The translations under genes were made by a program, and so were the position numbers. Of a stretch of 64,000 nucleotides of DNA, positions 1 to 8,935 are shown piece after piece (the first letter of the stretch is position 1; each line of letters begins with the position of its first letter). A model generated the notes under the pieces. That model was not told the origin of the DNA, made no database searches, and saw nothing but the letters and a program-made list of their open reading frames with translations. Origin of the DNA: Alphaproteobacteria bacterium (GTDB lineage: Bacteria; Pseudomonadota; Alphaproteobacteria; Rhizobiales; Rhizobiaceae); assembly GCA_024742485.1 (NCBI GenBank), contig JANSYK010000003.1, positions 248,001-312,000 on the forward strand, given 5' to 3'.

Positions 1-379
1 TGACCAGGCTGGGCAGGCTCGCATGTGCAACGTAAAAGCCGCTGCTCAAATTCACCTCGATCACGTTCCGCCATTCTTCCGGATCCGTCGAGGCTGCGGT
101 GCCATATCGTTGAATTCCCGCATTGTGCGAGACCCAGTCAAGGCCACCAAATACACTGTTGGCGGTTGAGACCGCGTCCTGACAGGCATGGGGGTTTGCG
201 ACGGAGCCGATGACTGTTTCCACCCGGCAGCCCGTTTGTCGCAATTCACCGGCCACGGCTTCGAGCGGGTCGCCCGCAATATCAAGCAGAACCAGATCGG
301 CTCCAGACTGCGCCAGTCGCCTGGCCACAGCCTCACCAATTCCCATCGATGCACCGGTGACAAGCGCCACGGTCATCAT
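1..379 (-). CDS. SDR family oxidoreductase, C-terminal part outside the window
   Basis: The reverse strand reads MMTVALVTGASMGIGEA, with the TGxxxGIG dinucleotide-binding motif near residue 8 and the NAG motif (SHNAGIQ) near residue 88. This is the N-terminal half of a short-chain dehydrogenase that uses NAD(P). The frame stays open to base 1, so the catalytic YxxxK lies outside the window; the ORF track misses the gene for that reason. I chose the ATG at 379 because GGGAGGAC lies just upstream; the next codon is also ATG. A promoter and a perfect palindrome lie directly upstream, so the gene is probably controlled by a GntR-type regulator. The substrate cannot be told. Confidence 0.85.
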   Translation of the reverse strand, partial: MMTVALVTGASMGIGEAVARRLAQSGADLVLLDIAGDPLEAVAGELRQTGCRVETVIGSVANPHACQDAVSTANSVFGGLDWVSHNAGIQRYGTAASTDPEEWRNVIEVNLSSGFYVAHASLPSLV

Positions 380-400
380 CTGTCCTCCCGACTGATCACC

Positions 401-417
401 TGGTAGTACGACTACCA
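401..417. promoter_or_regulatory. Palindromic operator, FadR/FCD-GntR type
   Basis: TGGTAGTACGACTACCA is a perfect inverted repeat with 7-base arms around ACG. The TGGT-N-ACCA pattern is the usual half-site of FadR-subfamily (FCD) GntR regulators. It lies between the putative promoter and the start of the SDR gene, a position expected for repression. No matching regulator gene is next to it in the window; it may lie left of base 1. Confidence 0.6.
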
Positions 418-425
418 TGTTAGTT

Positions 426-455
426 GTATTAGTATGCGGTATTGGCGGGAGTCAA
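426..455 (-). promoter_or_regulatory. Putative sigma-70 promoter for the SDR gene
   Basis: On the reverse strand TTGACT (bases 450-455) is followed after 18 bases by TAATAC (bases 426-431). The palindrome at 401-417 sits just downstream of this -10 element. The rest of the 380-620 interval shows nothing else I can name. Confidence 0.4.
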
Positions 456-620
456 GCGGGCCGGATGTGGAAAAAGTCTGTCGGGTACTCAAAAGCATTT
501 CAGGCAGATAGGTCTGATCGGTGTTCGCGCAGGAACGGGTTCCCATGGCAATCGTGAAACCGACCTACAGCGACCGCCTGTCTGTAATTCCTGTTTGCAA
601 AAGTGCAGGCAACGTGAAGA

Positions 621-1559
621 TCAAGCCTTTGCCATTCGATCCGCTGTGTTTGTTTGTTGCCCTGGCAAATGACCCTTGAGTAAACGGTTGAGCAGCTTGA
701 TGCCTGCCAACTCGGACGTGCTCCTGCGGAACGCCATACCTGTGTCAAAACCCCAGATCGGCTCGCTGAGTTTGATCTCGGTCAGATTTCGTGATTCAGC
801 CTCTGGGTGCAGAGTGTCTGCGGTATACACCAGCAGGTCGGATGAGCCGGCAATCGAAAACATGGTAACAAGAGAACTGAGGCGCAATGCAACTCGGGGC
901 AGCGGTAGACCCCGCGAATGAAAATAGTAATTGAGATGCTCTAAACCCTTCTGGTCGTTCGTGAAACTCGTCCAGTCATATTTGCAGAGCAAGTCGGGTT
1001 TGACGGGAGTATGGGACACCAGAGGGTGTGATGTGCTGGCAAACACGGTCATGTCCGACCATCCCACACGAGTGACGGCGATTTCATCACTTTCGTCGAT
1101 ATCATGCAGGGAGCCGAGCCAAACGTCGATGTCGCCGTCTATGAGTTGTGGCAGGAGATGATCCGTGACACCGGTTTGCACTTCGATATCAATGTTCGGA
1201 TAAACAGCGCGAAATCCAGCAAGTAAAGTCGGAAACACGCTCAGGCTCCAGGCCGGACCCACGCCAATTCTCACCAATCCTCCCGAGCCCTCGGTCAAAG
1301 CTGCGATCTCGGTTTCGACAAAGCGCGCCTCGTTGACAATGTTCTGTGCATGTTGACGTAGCATGTGCGCGAATTCTGTCGGGCGGACGCCATCTGGTGT
1401 CCGTTTGAAGAGCGGCATGCCGATATGGTTCTCCAATTTGCCGATGCTTTTGGAAATGGCCGGTTGGGTGACGTGAACCACCTCCGCAGCGGCCCGAAGG
1501 TTTCGATAATCATAAGCGGCGATAAAATGCGAGAGTGCACGCGCGTAAAGGATTTCCAT
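621..1559 (-). CDS. LysR-family transcriptional regulator
   Basis: This is a 312-residue protein with the LysR layout. Residues about 8-66 form the winged helix-turn-helix (NLRAAAEVVHVTQPAISKSI, then LFKRTPDGVRPTE), and the rest is a periplasmic-binding-protein-like effector domain. It starts at ATG 1559 behind AGGAATGAGG. It is divergent from the TTT transporter-sulfatase operon, with 148 bases between the two starts, so it very probably controls that operon in response to the transported compound. The effector is unknown. Confidence 0.9.
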   Translation of the reverse strand: MEILYARALSHFIAAYDYRNLRAAAEVVHVTQPAISKSIGKLENHIGMPLFKRTPDGVRPTEFAHMLRQHAQNIVNEARFVETEIAALTEGSGGLVRIGVGPAWSLSVFPTLLAGFRAVYPNIDIEVQTGVTDHLLPQLIDGDIDVWLGSLHDIDESDEIAVTRVGWSDMTVFASTSHPLVSHTPVKPDLLCKYDWTSFTNDQKGLEHLNYYFHSRGLPLPRVALRLSSLVTMFSIAGSSDLLVYTADTLHPEAESRNLTEIKLSEPIWGFDTGMAFRRSTSELAGIKLLNRLLKGHLPGQQTNTADRMAKA

Positions 1560-1595
1560 TTCGCCTCATTCCTTTTTGTTATCGATAGGACAGTA

Positions 1596-1630
1596 TTTGA
1601 AATTGGATTTTATCGAAAGTGAATTTCAAA
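1596..1630. promoter_or_regulatory. Inverted repeat between lysR and tctC, candidate LysR site
   Basis: TTTGAAATT (1596-1604) and AATTTCAAA (1622-1630) form a perfect 9-base inverted repeat with a 17-base spacer. A second partly repeated element, TTATCGATA at 1579-1587 and TTATCGAAA at 1610-1618, overlaps it. The location in the divergent promoter region fits a LysR regulator site, although LysR boxes are usually more compact. Confidence 0.45.
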
Positions 1631-1707
1631 ATGGCAGTCAGACAGAAACTTGGTAGTCGGAATTCTTCCAAACTGCCTTGCTTGGAAAACCTGCCAGGGA
1701 GGAAAAA

Positions 1708-2703
1708 ATGGCAAAAAATGGATTAAAGATGTTGCTGACCGCCGGTGCGTTTGCACTGGCCGGTATTGCACCGGCCAAGGCCGAATTTCCTGAGCGGCAA
1801 GTGCAGGTTATCTTCCCCTGGTCACCCGGCGTTGCCTATGCCGTGTCACAAGTTGTGGCGGACCGCATGGGCAAGGAACTGGGTCAGACGATGCCGGTTA
1901 ATTCGGTCACTGGCGCCAGCGGCGTCAAGGCAGCGCTCAACGTCCTCAACTCACCGGCAAATGGCTACAAGGTTTTTGACGGCTATGTTGCCCCGATCCT
2001 GTTTGCGCCGTTGCTTGGGAAGACCCCTTTCCAGTGCGAGGATTTCGAACCCCTATACGGCGTCGGATCCAACGGCTTTGCCATCGGTGTCCGCAAGGAT
2101 GACGATCGCTTTCCCGACCTGCCGGCTCTCATCAGCATGGCAAAGGAAAATCCGGGCACGCTAAAATATTCGGGCGCCGCCGACATTAGTATTCCCCACA
2201 TGGTTGCCGCCCTGATGCTGAAGAATGCCAACGCACCAGCCCGCTCGGTTCCCTACAATGATACCGGCGAGGGGTGGAAGGATTTCATTTCCGGAGAATT
2301 GGATTTCATGGTTCTGAACTCCGGCAACTACAAGGCAAACAAGGATGATATTCGTGTTCTTGCCGTCATGAGCGACCGCCCGATGTCGGAAAACGGGATA
2401 CCGGGTCCGTTGCCTAAGGATTATGGGATCGAATTGGGCGTTGAAGGGCTGGCCGCTGTTGGCTGGAACTGGTGGGTTGTCAAAAAGGGTACACCGCCCG
2501 AAGCGCTCGATAAATTGCGAAGCGCCATGAAGGCGGCACTCGACGATCCGGCTACCCAACAGAAAATCAACGACCTTGGCTTTACACCATTGCCGCCCGA
2601 AACTTTCAATCCCGGCTTTTATACGGAAAACTGCAGGAGGGTGCGAAGCCAGCTTGAGGCGGGTATGGAAGCAATCAAGTGGGAAAAGGAAGTCACGCGT
2701 TAG
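1708..2703 (+). CDS. tctC: TTT transporter substrate-binding protein (TctC/Bug family)
   Basis: This is the periplasmic receptor of a tripartite tricarboxylate transporter, 331 residues. Residues 1-25 form a signal peptide ending in APAKA, and the mature part starts EFPERQVQVIFPW, as in Bug proteins. I chose ATG 1708 because AGGGAGGA precedes it; the tracked start is an upstream TTG. The middle keeps the TTT pattern (LKYSGAAD, VPYNDTGEGWKDF). It is first in an operon with tctB, tctA and a sulfatase. Bug proteins bind small carboxylates or other anions; the ligand cannot be read from sequence, but the sulfatase suggests a sulfate ester or its product. Confidence 0.9.
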   Translation: MAKNGLKMLLTAGAFALAGIAPAKAEFPERQVQVIFPWSPGVAYAVSQVVADRMGKELGQTMPVNSVTGASGVKAALNVLNSPANGYKVFDGYVAPILFAPLLGKTPFQCEDFEPLYGVGSNGFAIGVRKDDDRFPDLPALISMAKENPGTLKYSGAADISIPHMVAALMLKNANAPARSVPYNDTGEGWKDFISGELDFMVLNSGNYKANKDDIRVLAVMSDRPMSENGIPGPLPKDYGIELGVEGLAAVGWNWWVVKKGTPPEALDKLRSAMKAALDDPATQQKINDLGFTPLPPETFNPGFYTENCRRVRSQLEAGMEAIKWEKEVTR

Positions 2704-2748
2704 ACGATAGAAAAACACATGAGACAATTGGTCGGGAATTATTGAGAA

Positions 2749-3237
2749 ATGAACCAGAAACTCGGCAAATTGGCATTTCTAGCCCTCCTTCTGTGTATCC
2801 CGCTTTTTGTGTTTTACGATATTGCAACGCGCTTTGCGGCAGAGGGAGTGGCCAGCGGGAGTGCGGAAAACAATGCTGCGATGTATCCTCGGCTCGTGGC
2901 ATTGTTGTTGCTGTTTCTGATTTTGATCCAGGGTGCCAGGACACTGATGGATCGGTCAGACAGTGCTGGTCGGGGTGCAAATCTGTCTTTGGCAGCCCTC
3001 ACCAAATACCGCCGGAGTGTGGCGGTCTTCTTTCTGTTTTTGTTGTATTTGTCGGCATTTCGCTGGTTTGGTTTCATGATCGCGACGCCATTGTTTCTCG
3101 TCAGTGTGCAGTTCGTCCTCGGCTACCGCAATGTCATCGCGACGGTGTTTTACTCAGGAGGAGTAACCATCGCGATCTGGTTTGCCTTCTCAAAAGTCCT
3201 CAACCTTGTTTTGCCGGCCGGCGACTATTTCGGGTGA
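2749..3237 (+). CDS. tctB: TTT transporter small membrane subunit (TctB family)
   Basis: This 162-residue protein has four hydrophobic segments (about 8-25, 48-65, 86-105 and 112-155), as in TctB. It is the small, poorly conserved membrane subunit that works with TctA in ion-coupled uptake. It lies 45 bases after tctC, behind a weak GAGAA ribosome site, and ends 7 bases before the likely start of tctA. The assignment rests mainly on size, topology and its place between a TctC and a TctA gene. Confidence 0.85.
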   Translation: MNQKLGKLAFLALLLCIPLFVFYDIATRFAAEGVASGSAENNAAMYPRLVALLLLFLILIQGARTLMDRSDSAGRGANLSLAALTKYRRSVAVFFLFLLYLSAFRWFGFMIATPLFLVSVQFVLGYRNVIATVFYSGGVTIAIWFAFSKVLNLVLPAGDYFG

Positions 3238-3244
3238 TGGAATA

Positions 3245-4732
3245 GTGTTTGATCTCACATGGTTTCCGGTTGGATTGTCCCAGATTGCCTTCACGGCATT
3301 GGGTGTCTTCATCGGAATTGTCATCGGTGTCCTGCCGGGCCTTGGTCCACTGCTCGGCATGGTCCTGTTGACGCCATTTGCGATGTATATGGAGCCGGTC
3401 GCCGGCCTATCTCTTCTGCTTGGGGTCTTCGTGGGTGGTACATTTGGTGGTGCTGTCACTGCAATTCTTCTTCGAATTCCCGGGACGCCGATTGCCGCAG
3501 CAACGCTTCTTGACGGCTATCCCATGGCGGTTCAGGGAAGGGATCGCGAGGCTCTTGGTCTGGCTGTTTCGGCGTCAGCGATTGGCGGCGTAATTGGTGG
3601 ACTTTATCTTGTGTTTGGAGTGCCTGTTCTGGCAAGCTTAGCACTCAGATTTGCGCCACCCGAGTATTTTGCACTCGCAGCCGCCGGAATCGTCTGCATT
3701 GCCGTTGTGTCGCGCGGCTCCACAATCAAGGGCCTGATAGTTGGTTGTATTGGCTTGCTTATTGCGACCATTGGCATCGACCCATTTGCTTTTTTCTATC
3801 GCTTCAACGTCGATACACAATGGCTGATCGGCGGTGTTGGAATCGTGCCACTCGTACTTGGCCTCTTTGCTGTCAGCGAGATGCTCGCGCAGATTCAGGC
3901 GGGAAATCTCAACACAAGTGCTGGTGTGCGTAGCATCAGAATACCCCCATCGGCCATTTTGGATACCTTGAAAAGCGGCATCAATGTTATCCGTTCCAGT
4001 ACGATTGGCACATTCATCGGTGCCTTGCCGGGTGCCGGATCTGTGATTGCAGCATTTGTCTCCTATGCAGCAGCCAAGGCAGCCGCGAAAGACCCAGACA
4101 GTTTCGGCAAGGGTAATCCCGACGGGGTCATTGCAACTGAAGCCTCAAACAATGCTTGCTGCGGCGGAACTTTGATCCCTTCATTGGCCTTGGCACTTCC
4201 CGGTGACCCGTGCACTGCGGTTCTTCTTGCTGCCATATTGCTGCTGGGTTTCATTCCCGGGCCGCAACTGTTTACAGACTCGCCGGACCTGATCAGCGGG
4301 ATCTTCTCCTCATACATGGTTGCCAATGTCTTTCTGCTCTTTTTCGGTCTCTTTCTGGTGCCGGTTTTTGTCTGGTTTGTGAATATCCGGAGGGTCTTCT
4401 TGGTGCCCGCGATACTCGTCCTTTGTGTGGTCGGTTCGTACGGCGTCACCAATTCGGCACAGGATCTTTGGTTCATTCCGATCTTCGCCGTGCTCGCGCT
4501 GGTTTTGCTGAAGTTTGACTATCCCTTGGCACCTCTGACAATTGCGCCGGTACTCGGACCAATACTGGAAGAGAATTTTCGCCGTTCCCTCATTATGTCA
4601 GCGGACGATTATTCGATCTTTCTGACGCGCCCGATTTGTACAACCATTCTGGTTGTCAGCGCGGCTGCTCTCTTCCTGTCGTTGCTTCCTGAAAATGCTC
4701 TCAAACGTTTCGCCAAAAGGGGGACCAATTGA
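3245..4732 (+). CDS. tctA: TTT transporter large membrane subunit (TctA family)
   Basis: This is the roughly 12-helix permease of the TTT system, 495 residues from GTG 3245. Two family hallmarks are clear: GVLPGLGPLLGMVLLTPF near residue 25 and GALPGAGSVIAAF near residue 260, the latter followed by GVIATEASNNACCGGTLIPSL. The ORF track begins 21 codons earlier inside tctB; GTG 3245 gives the normal N-terminus (FDLTWFPVGLSQIAF) after tctB ends. The stop codon overlaps the ATG of the sulfatase gene by one base, so the two are probably translationally coupled. Confidence 0.9.
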   Translation: MFDLTWFPVGLSQIAFTALGVFIGIVIGVLPGLGPLLGMVLLTPFAMYMEPVAGLSLLLGVFVGGTFGGAVTAILLRIPGTPIAAATLLDGYPMAVQGRDREALGLAVSASAIGGVIGGLYLVFGVPVLASLALRFAPPEYFALAAAGIVCIAVVSRGSTIKGLIVGCIGLLIATIGIDPFAFFYRFNVDTQWLIGGVGIVPLVLGLFAVSEMLAQIQAGNLNTSAGVRSIRIPPSAILDTLKSGINVIRSSTIGTFIGALPGAGSVIAAFVSYAAAKAAAKDPDSFGKGNPDGVIATEASNNACCGGTLIPSLALALPGDPCTAVLLAAILLLGFIPGPQLFTDSPDLISGIFSSYMVANVFLLFFGLFLVPVFVWFVNIRRVFLVPAILVLCVVGSYGVTNSAQDLWFIPIFAVLALVLLKFDYPLAPLTIAPVLGPILEENFRRSLIMSADDYSIFLTRPICTTILVVSAAALFLSLLPENALKRFAKRGTN

Positions 4733-6252
4733 TGAAAGTCGTATTCTTGTTGTTTGATTCTCTCAATCGCAAGGCCCTTGGTCACTATGGCGGAGCAACG
4801 GCAACACCCAATTTCGACCGGCTTGCGCAAAGGGCCGTTACCTTTGACAATCACTACACGGGCAGCCTGCCCTGTATGCCGGCACGAAGGGATCATCATA
4901 CCGGGAGGTACGGCTTTTTCCATTCGTCCTGGGGGCCGCTCGAACCGTTCGACAATTCCTATTCGCGGTTGTTGAGAGCCAATCTCGATACCTATTGCCA
5001 CCTGATCACCGACCATCTGCACTATTTTGAAGATGGCGGCCTTTGCTATCACACGAGCTTTGACACATGGGTCAATATTCGCGGCCAGGAATACGATCCC
5101 TGGAAACCGTCGCTTAATCCGGATCTGGAGAAGTTTCGCCGAACATATGACAGTCGGCACTATGATTTCAGCAATTCCGCCCGAAGCCGACACAAGCTGC
5201 AGCATGCTGTCAATCGCGAATGGATATCAAAGGAGGCCGAGTTTCCGCTTCCTCAGTGTTTTGCCGAGGCATTCGAATTTCTCGATGCAGCCCGCGGAGC
5301 CGATAACTGGCTGCTGCAACTTGAGTGTTTTGATCCGCACGAGCCATTTCATGTGCCCGAGCGTTTTGCTCGGACGTATGACACCGGGTATGACGGCATG
5401 GTTTTGGATTGGCCCACCTATTCGCGGGTTTCCGAAACGGAATCCGAAATCCGTGAAATTCGCGCCAAATATGCGGGTCTTGTCGCCATGTGCGATGACT
5501 ATCTTGGCCGATTGCTGGATCGATTTGATGCAGAAAACGCCTGGGACGACACCGTTCTCATCACAACGACCGATCATGGGTACCTCCTTTCGGAACACGA
5601 CTGGTGGGCAAAGGTCAAAATGCCGCAATATCAGGAGATCTCCCACATCCCGCTGATGGTCTATCATCCGGAATTCAAGAGCTGCGGCGGTGAGCGCCGA
5701 TCCGCACTGACATCTGCAATCGACATTCTCCCAACATTAACGGAGATGTACGGGCTTGAAAGTCCACCGGAAGCAACGGGAAAAAGCTTGATGCCTTTGC
5801 TCGCGCAGGATTGCGGGCACCATGAAGTGGCGCTCTCCGGCGTATTCGGCGGTCCGATCCTCATTACTGATGGCGACTATGCCTTCCACTACCGCCCAAA
5901 ATGGCTCGATAGCACAAACCTCCATGAATACAGGCTGTTGCCGATGCATATGCGCGGTCCCTTTTCGTTGCAGGAACTGCGTCACATGGAACTGGTGGAA
6001 CCATTCAGCCACACCAAAGGCGTATCGGTTTTGAAGATCAAGGCGCGCGATGATTCCATGCGCGTTCCGAACCATGATGGAGATGGCTTCGAGGACACTG
6101 AAACAAGGCTCTATGATCTTCGCAAGGACCCCGGCGAGTTGCATCCGATTCGAGACGAAGATGTGGAACGACGGCTGTTGCGCGCGCTGGGAAAGGTCAT
6201 GTTGGAGCACGACGCTCCAAAGGAAATGATGCAAAGGTTCGACTTGTCATGA
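4732..6252 (+). CDS. Sulfatase (type I, formylglycine-dependent)
   Basis: This is a 506-residue alkaline-phosphatase-superfamily hydrolase that should remove sulfate from an organic sulfate ester. The active-site signature CMPARRDHHTGR starts at Cys48; this Cys would be converted to formylglycine by a maturation enzyme not found in the window. Metal-binding parts are seen at FLLFDSLN (Asp9) and TTTDHGYLLSEHDWW near residue 285. There is no signal peptide, so the enzyme is probably cytoplasmic and would act after import by the TTT system. ATG 4732 overlaps the tctA stop and follows AAAAGGGGGACC. A phosphonate monoester hydrolase activity, known in this superfamily, cannot be excluded. Confidence 0.85.
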   Translation: MKVVFLLFDSLNRKALGHYGGATATPNFDRLAQRAVTFDNHYTGSLPCMPARRDHHTGRYGFFHSSWGPLEPFDNSYSRLLRANLDTYCHLITDHLHYFEDGGLCYHTSFDTWVNIRGQEYDPWKPSLNPDLEKFRRTYDSRHYDFSNSARSRHKLQHAVNREWISKEAEFPLPQCFAEAFEFLDAARGADNWLLQLECFDPHEPFHVPERFARTYDTGYDGMVLDWPTYSRVSETESEIREIRAKYAGLVAMCDDYLGRLLDRFDAENAWDDTVLITTTDHGYLLSEHDWWAKVKMPQYQEISHIPLMVYHPEFKSCGGERRSALTSAIDILPTLTEMYGLESPPEATGKSLMPLLAQDCGHHEVALSGVFGGPILITDGDYAFHYRPKWLDSTNLHEYRLLPMHMRGPFSLQELRHMELVEPFSHTKGVSVLKIKARDDSMRVPNHDGDGFEDTETRLYDLRKDPGELHPIRDEDVERRLLRALGKVMLEHDAPKEMMQRFDLS

Positions 6253-6304
6253 TTGTCTGAGCCTTTGCCTGCCCGACACATTCGGCGGCTGCCGGTCGGG
6301 CGGG

Positions 6305-6337
6305 GGAGACGGCGTACCAATGTCATACGCCGTCTCC
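6305..6337. terminator. Hairpin between convergent sulfatase and nucleotidase genes
   Basis: GGAGACGGCGTA and TACGCCGTCTCC form a perfect 12-base stem around a 9-base loop. It sits between two convergent stop codons, so it is likely a two-way terminator. There is no clear T run on either side. Confidence 0.55.
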
Positions 6338-6357
6338 GTCCATCGTGCGAAGCGGCG

Positions 6358-7878
6358 CTACATGCCCTTGATGCGTCCTTCGACCTTGGCGTTGACCGCA
6401 CCGGCGGCGCGGATATAGGCCATGACATCATTGGCCATCAGCTTGCCGTCGAGATCGCCCAGCAGCACCTTGCCGCCGCGCAACACGGTGTAGCCGTCGC
6501 CACCGCCGGCCATGTAGTCATTGGTCGCCAGCTTGTACATTGCCGCATCATCCAGAGGACCGTCGCCAACCATGATTTCGACGACACGTTCACCGGCCGG
6601 TTTTGAGGCATCATAGGTGAAGCTCATGCCGGATACATGCGGGAAACGTCCGGCGGAGTTTTCCACCTGGCTCACGCCGTTTTCGAGCGCCTTGCGGATG
6701 GTCGCTCCATCCACTTCCAGCAATAGCGTCTTGTTGCCGAAGGGCAGTTCCGTCAAGATATGACGACGGGTCAGGGTTGAGCCGGCATCATATTGTGTAT
6801 TGCCGCGAATGCCGCCACCATTGGTAATGGCGACATCTGCGCCGACAGCCTGCCGCATGGCATCGCTGATCAGATTGCCGACCGCGGTTTCACCTGTGCG
6901 GACCGAAGCCTTGCGGGTATCCAGCTCGGTGTCGGTTGTCCCAAGCGAAACATCCAGTTCCTTCGACAGCAGTTCCTCATATCCGGCAACCTTCTTCATC
7001 GTTTCGGGATCAGGCTCAGTTTCGGCCGTATCCATGATCCGGAAATTCGGATGCCAGCGGACACGCCGATTGCCGCGGCTTTCACCAACCGAAATGGCAA
7101 GATCGACAGCGGTCATGTAATTGCCGTCTTCGGACGATTCCACCATCGCCTTGCGGCCATCGTAGAACAGCATCAGATCATGATCGTCGCCCGTCAAGAT
7201 GATGTCGAATGCGCCGGAATCGAACATCTCGCGGTCAACCTGGCGGTTTGCATGGGTTGCGGCGACAATGATGTCTGCTCCGGCTTCACGCAACTCCTTG
7301 GCCTTGGCAATTCCGGTTTCGGTTGCCGATGTAAACTTCAGATCTCCCGGATTGGACTTCACCGGAGAATCATCGGCCGTCAATCCGACAACGCCGATCT
7401 TCACGCTGTTCATCGGATCGCTTTCGTCGCCATAGGTCAGCATCATCGTGTCTTTGATACCGTCAATGGCGCTGCCATCCGGATTGCGCAGATTGGCGGC
7501 AAGGATATTGCCCTTCAGGGCCTTCATCCGCTCGTAGAAAATCTCCTTGCCGAAATCGAATTCATGGTTGCCCGGGATGAAGATGTCCAGCGGGACCACA
7601 TTCAGCAATTCGACCATGTGTTCACCCTGGTCGAATCCCGAAAGCAGCGACGGCGAGATCGTATCGCCGGCATGGACATAAACCAGATTGCCGCCCTTTG
7701 CCCGCTCACTGCGAGCCAGCGCATTGGCGCGGGCGACACCGCCGCGCTTGTCGTCATGCATCTTGTAGATATCGTTGACCAGCAAAAAGGTAACGTCGAA
7801 GTCCGCAGCAATGGCGGATGACAGGGTTGCGAGCGCAAAGGCCGCAGCCAGGGCCGTCCGTTTCATCAGTTTTATCAT
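6358..7878 (-). CDS. Periplasmic 5'-nucleotidase / UshA-like metallophosphoesterase
   Basis: This 506-residue protein has a signal peptide (cleavage near ATLSSAIA-ADF) and the two-domain layout of 5'-nucleotidases. The N-terminal metallophosphoesterase shows VNDIYKMHD, HAGDTISPSLLSG and IPGNHEFDFG; the C-terminal substrate domain shows NGGGIRGNTQYDAG and AGGGDGYTVL. It should release phosphate from extracellular nucleotides or related esters. The first metal motif is NDIYKMHD rather than the common NDxHG, so it is a divergent member. It starts at ATG 7878 behind GGGAGAAAAAGA and appears to be a single transcription unit. Confidence 0.85.
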   Translation of the reverse strand: MIKLMKRTALAAAFALATLSSAIAADFDVTFLLVNDIYKMHDDKRGGVARANALARSERAKGGNLVYVHAGDTISPSLLSGFDQGEHMVELLNVVPLDIFIPGNHEFDFGKEIFYERMKALKGNILAANLRNPDGSAIDGIKDTMMLTYGDESDPMNSVKIGVVGLTADDSPVKSNPGDLKFTSATETGIAKAKELREAGADIIVAATHANRQVDREMFDSGAFDIILTGDDHDLMLFYDGRKAMVESSEDGNYMTAVDLAISVGESRGNRRVRWHPNFRIMDTAETEPDPETMKKVAGYEELLSKELDVSLGTTDTELDTRKASVRTGETAVGNLISDAMRQAVGADVAITNGGGIRGNTQYDAGSTLTRRHILTELPFGNKTLLLEVDGATIRKALENGVSQVENSAGRFPHVSGMSFTYDASKPAGERVVEIMVGDGPLDDAAMYKLATNDYMAGGGDGYTVLRGGKVLLGDLDGKLMANDVMAYIRAAGAVNAKVEGRIKGM

Positions 7879-8106
7879 TCTTTTTCTCCCAGTTCTGTTT
7901 CCTCGGTGCGTCGGTGTTTCGGCGGCCGCACCGATGAACCGACAATGTTACACCTTCATGACTACAGGTCATCCACTATTTTGGTGGCCATGCACTGTTT
8001 TGCATCTGGCATCGATCGGATATTCGCTTCCCCGAAAATCGGACAATCACCACAGAAATCAGCAGCTTGTACGGGTCACCTGAATCACTTTGTCAGGCGT
8101 GGCGGT

Positions 8107-8835
8107 TCAACCGACTTCACTGGCATTGTCTGCCGGCATCCAGCCGCCACCGTCGCGCCTGATCAGCAGCGGACTTGCGAAGACACCGATCACACGCTCC
8201 ACCAGGGCCGGGTCATGGGCGCGCAGGGCGTCTTGCCAGCGCGCGGTTTGCAGCATTGCACATCCGATGAGGTCCGGTTTCACGCCGCATTTTTCGAGCA
8301 GGCGGCACCCGGCGACAATGGAGGCTCCGGTGCTGAGAACGTCATCCACCAGAAGGATGGAACGGTCCTGCAGCAGAGGCTGCAAGCGCGGGTCCAGGTA
8401 AAGGTGTTTTTGCTGATCGGGGCTGGTGACCGACCGCATCGGCACCGACAGCTCGTCATCGTACCAGAACTTCCTGGATGTGCTCAGCGCAACATATCGG
8501 GTATGGCCAAGGCGCCGCGCGGTTTCCTGCGCTAGTGCCAGACCGAGGGTCGGCAGGGCCACGATCACGTCAGGCCTGTAGGCGCGAACCCGACCGGCAA
8601 GGTCATCGGCCAGGGTTTCGAGCACCGACAGGCTTGCCTGATTGATGATCAGCGATGCCAATGCTTCGCCGCTTTCGGCGCGCTTCCGGATCGGTAGGGC
8701 CAACTGTCGGCCATCTGAAAGCTGTGCCGGAAAGAAATCTCCAAATCCTGCTTTCGGCGCGACGTCATAGGTTCCGGCCGGGACGATTTCCTGCCAGAAA
8801 TCTTCGGGTCGGCCACCATATTCCAAAGGCTTCAT
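8107..8835 (-). CDS. PRPP-dependent phosphoribosyltransferase-type protein
   Basis: The motif ILLVDDVLSTGASI at residues about 160-173 is the PRPP-binding loop of type I phosphoribosyltransferases, and DVIVALPTLGLALAQETARRLG resembles the PPi-loop region. The tracked ORF is 322 residues, but its first 80 residues look non-coding; ATG 8835 (MKPLEYGGRPEDFW) gives 242 residues. The substrate base is unknown; purine salvage is the natural guess. The gene is divergent from the M20 hydrolase gene and stands alone. A regulator that binds PRPP or nucleotides through this fold is an alternative. Confidence 0.7.
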   Translation of the reverse strand: MKPLEYGGRPEDFWQEIVPAGTYDVAPKAGFGDFFPAQLSDGRQLALPIRKRAESGEALASLIINQASLSVLETLADDLAGRVRAYRPDVIVALPTLGLALAQETARRLGHTRYVALSTSRKFWYDDELSVPMRSVTSPDQQKHLYLDPRLQPLLQDRSILLVDDVLSTGASIVAGCRLLEKCGVKPDLIGCAMLQTARWQDALRAHDPALVERVIGVFASPLLIRRDGGGWMPADNASEVG

Positions 8836-8935
8836 TGATTTCAGATTCCCGAACAAGGGGTTTAATTGGGGGTACAGCGAGTGTTTTGGTTGGTATAAGC
8901 GGCCATCGCGTTCATGGTAAGGGATCCAATCACAG

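Noticed and set aside
1579-1587. TTATCGATA resembles the centre of the GntR-type LacI operators
   Set aside because: The right arm lacks TAAC (it reads ATAGGAC), so the palindrome is broken, and the neighbouring genes are a LysR regulator and a TTT transporter.
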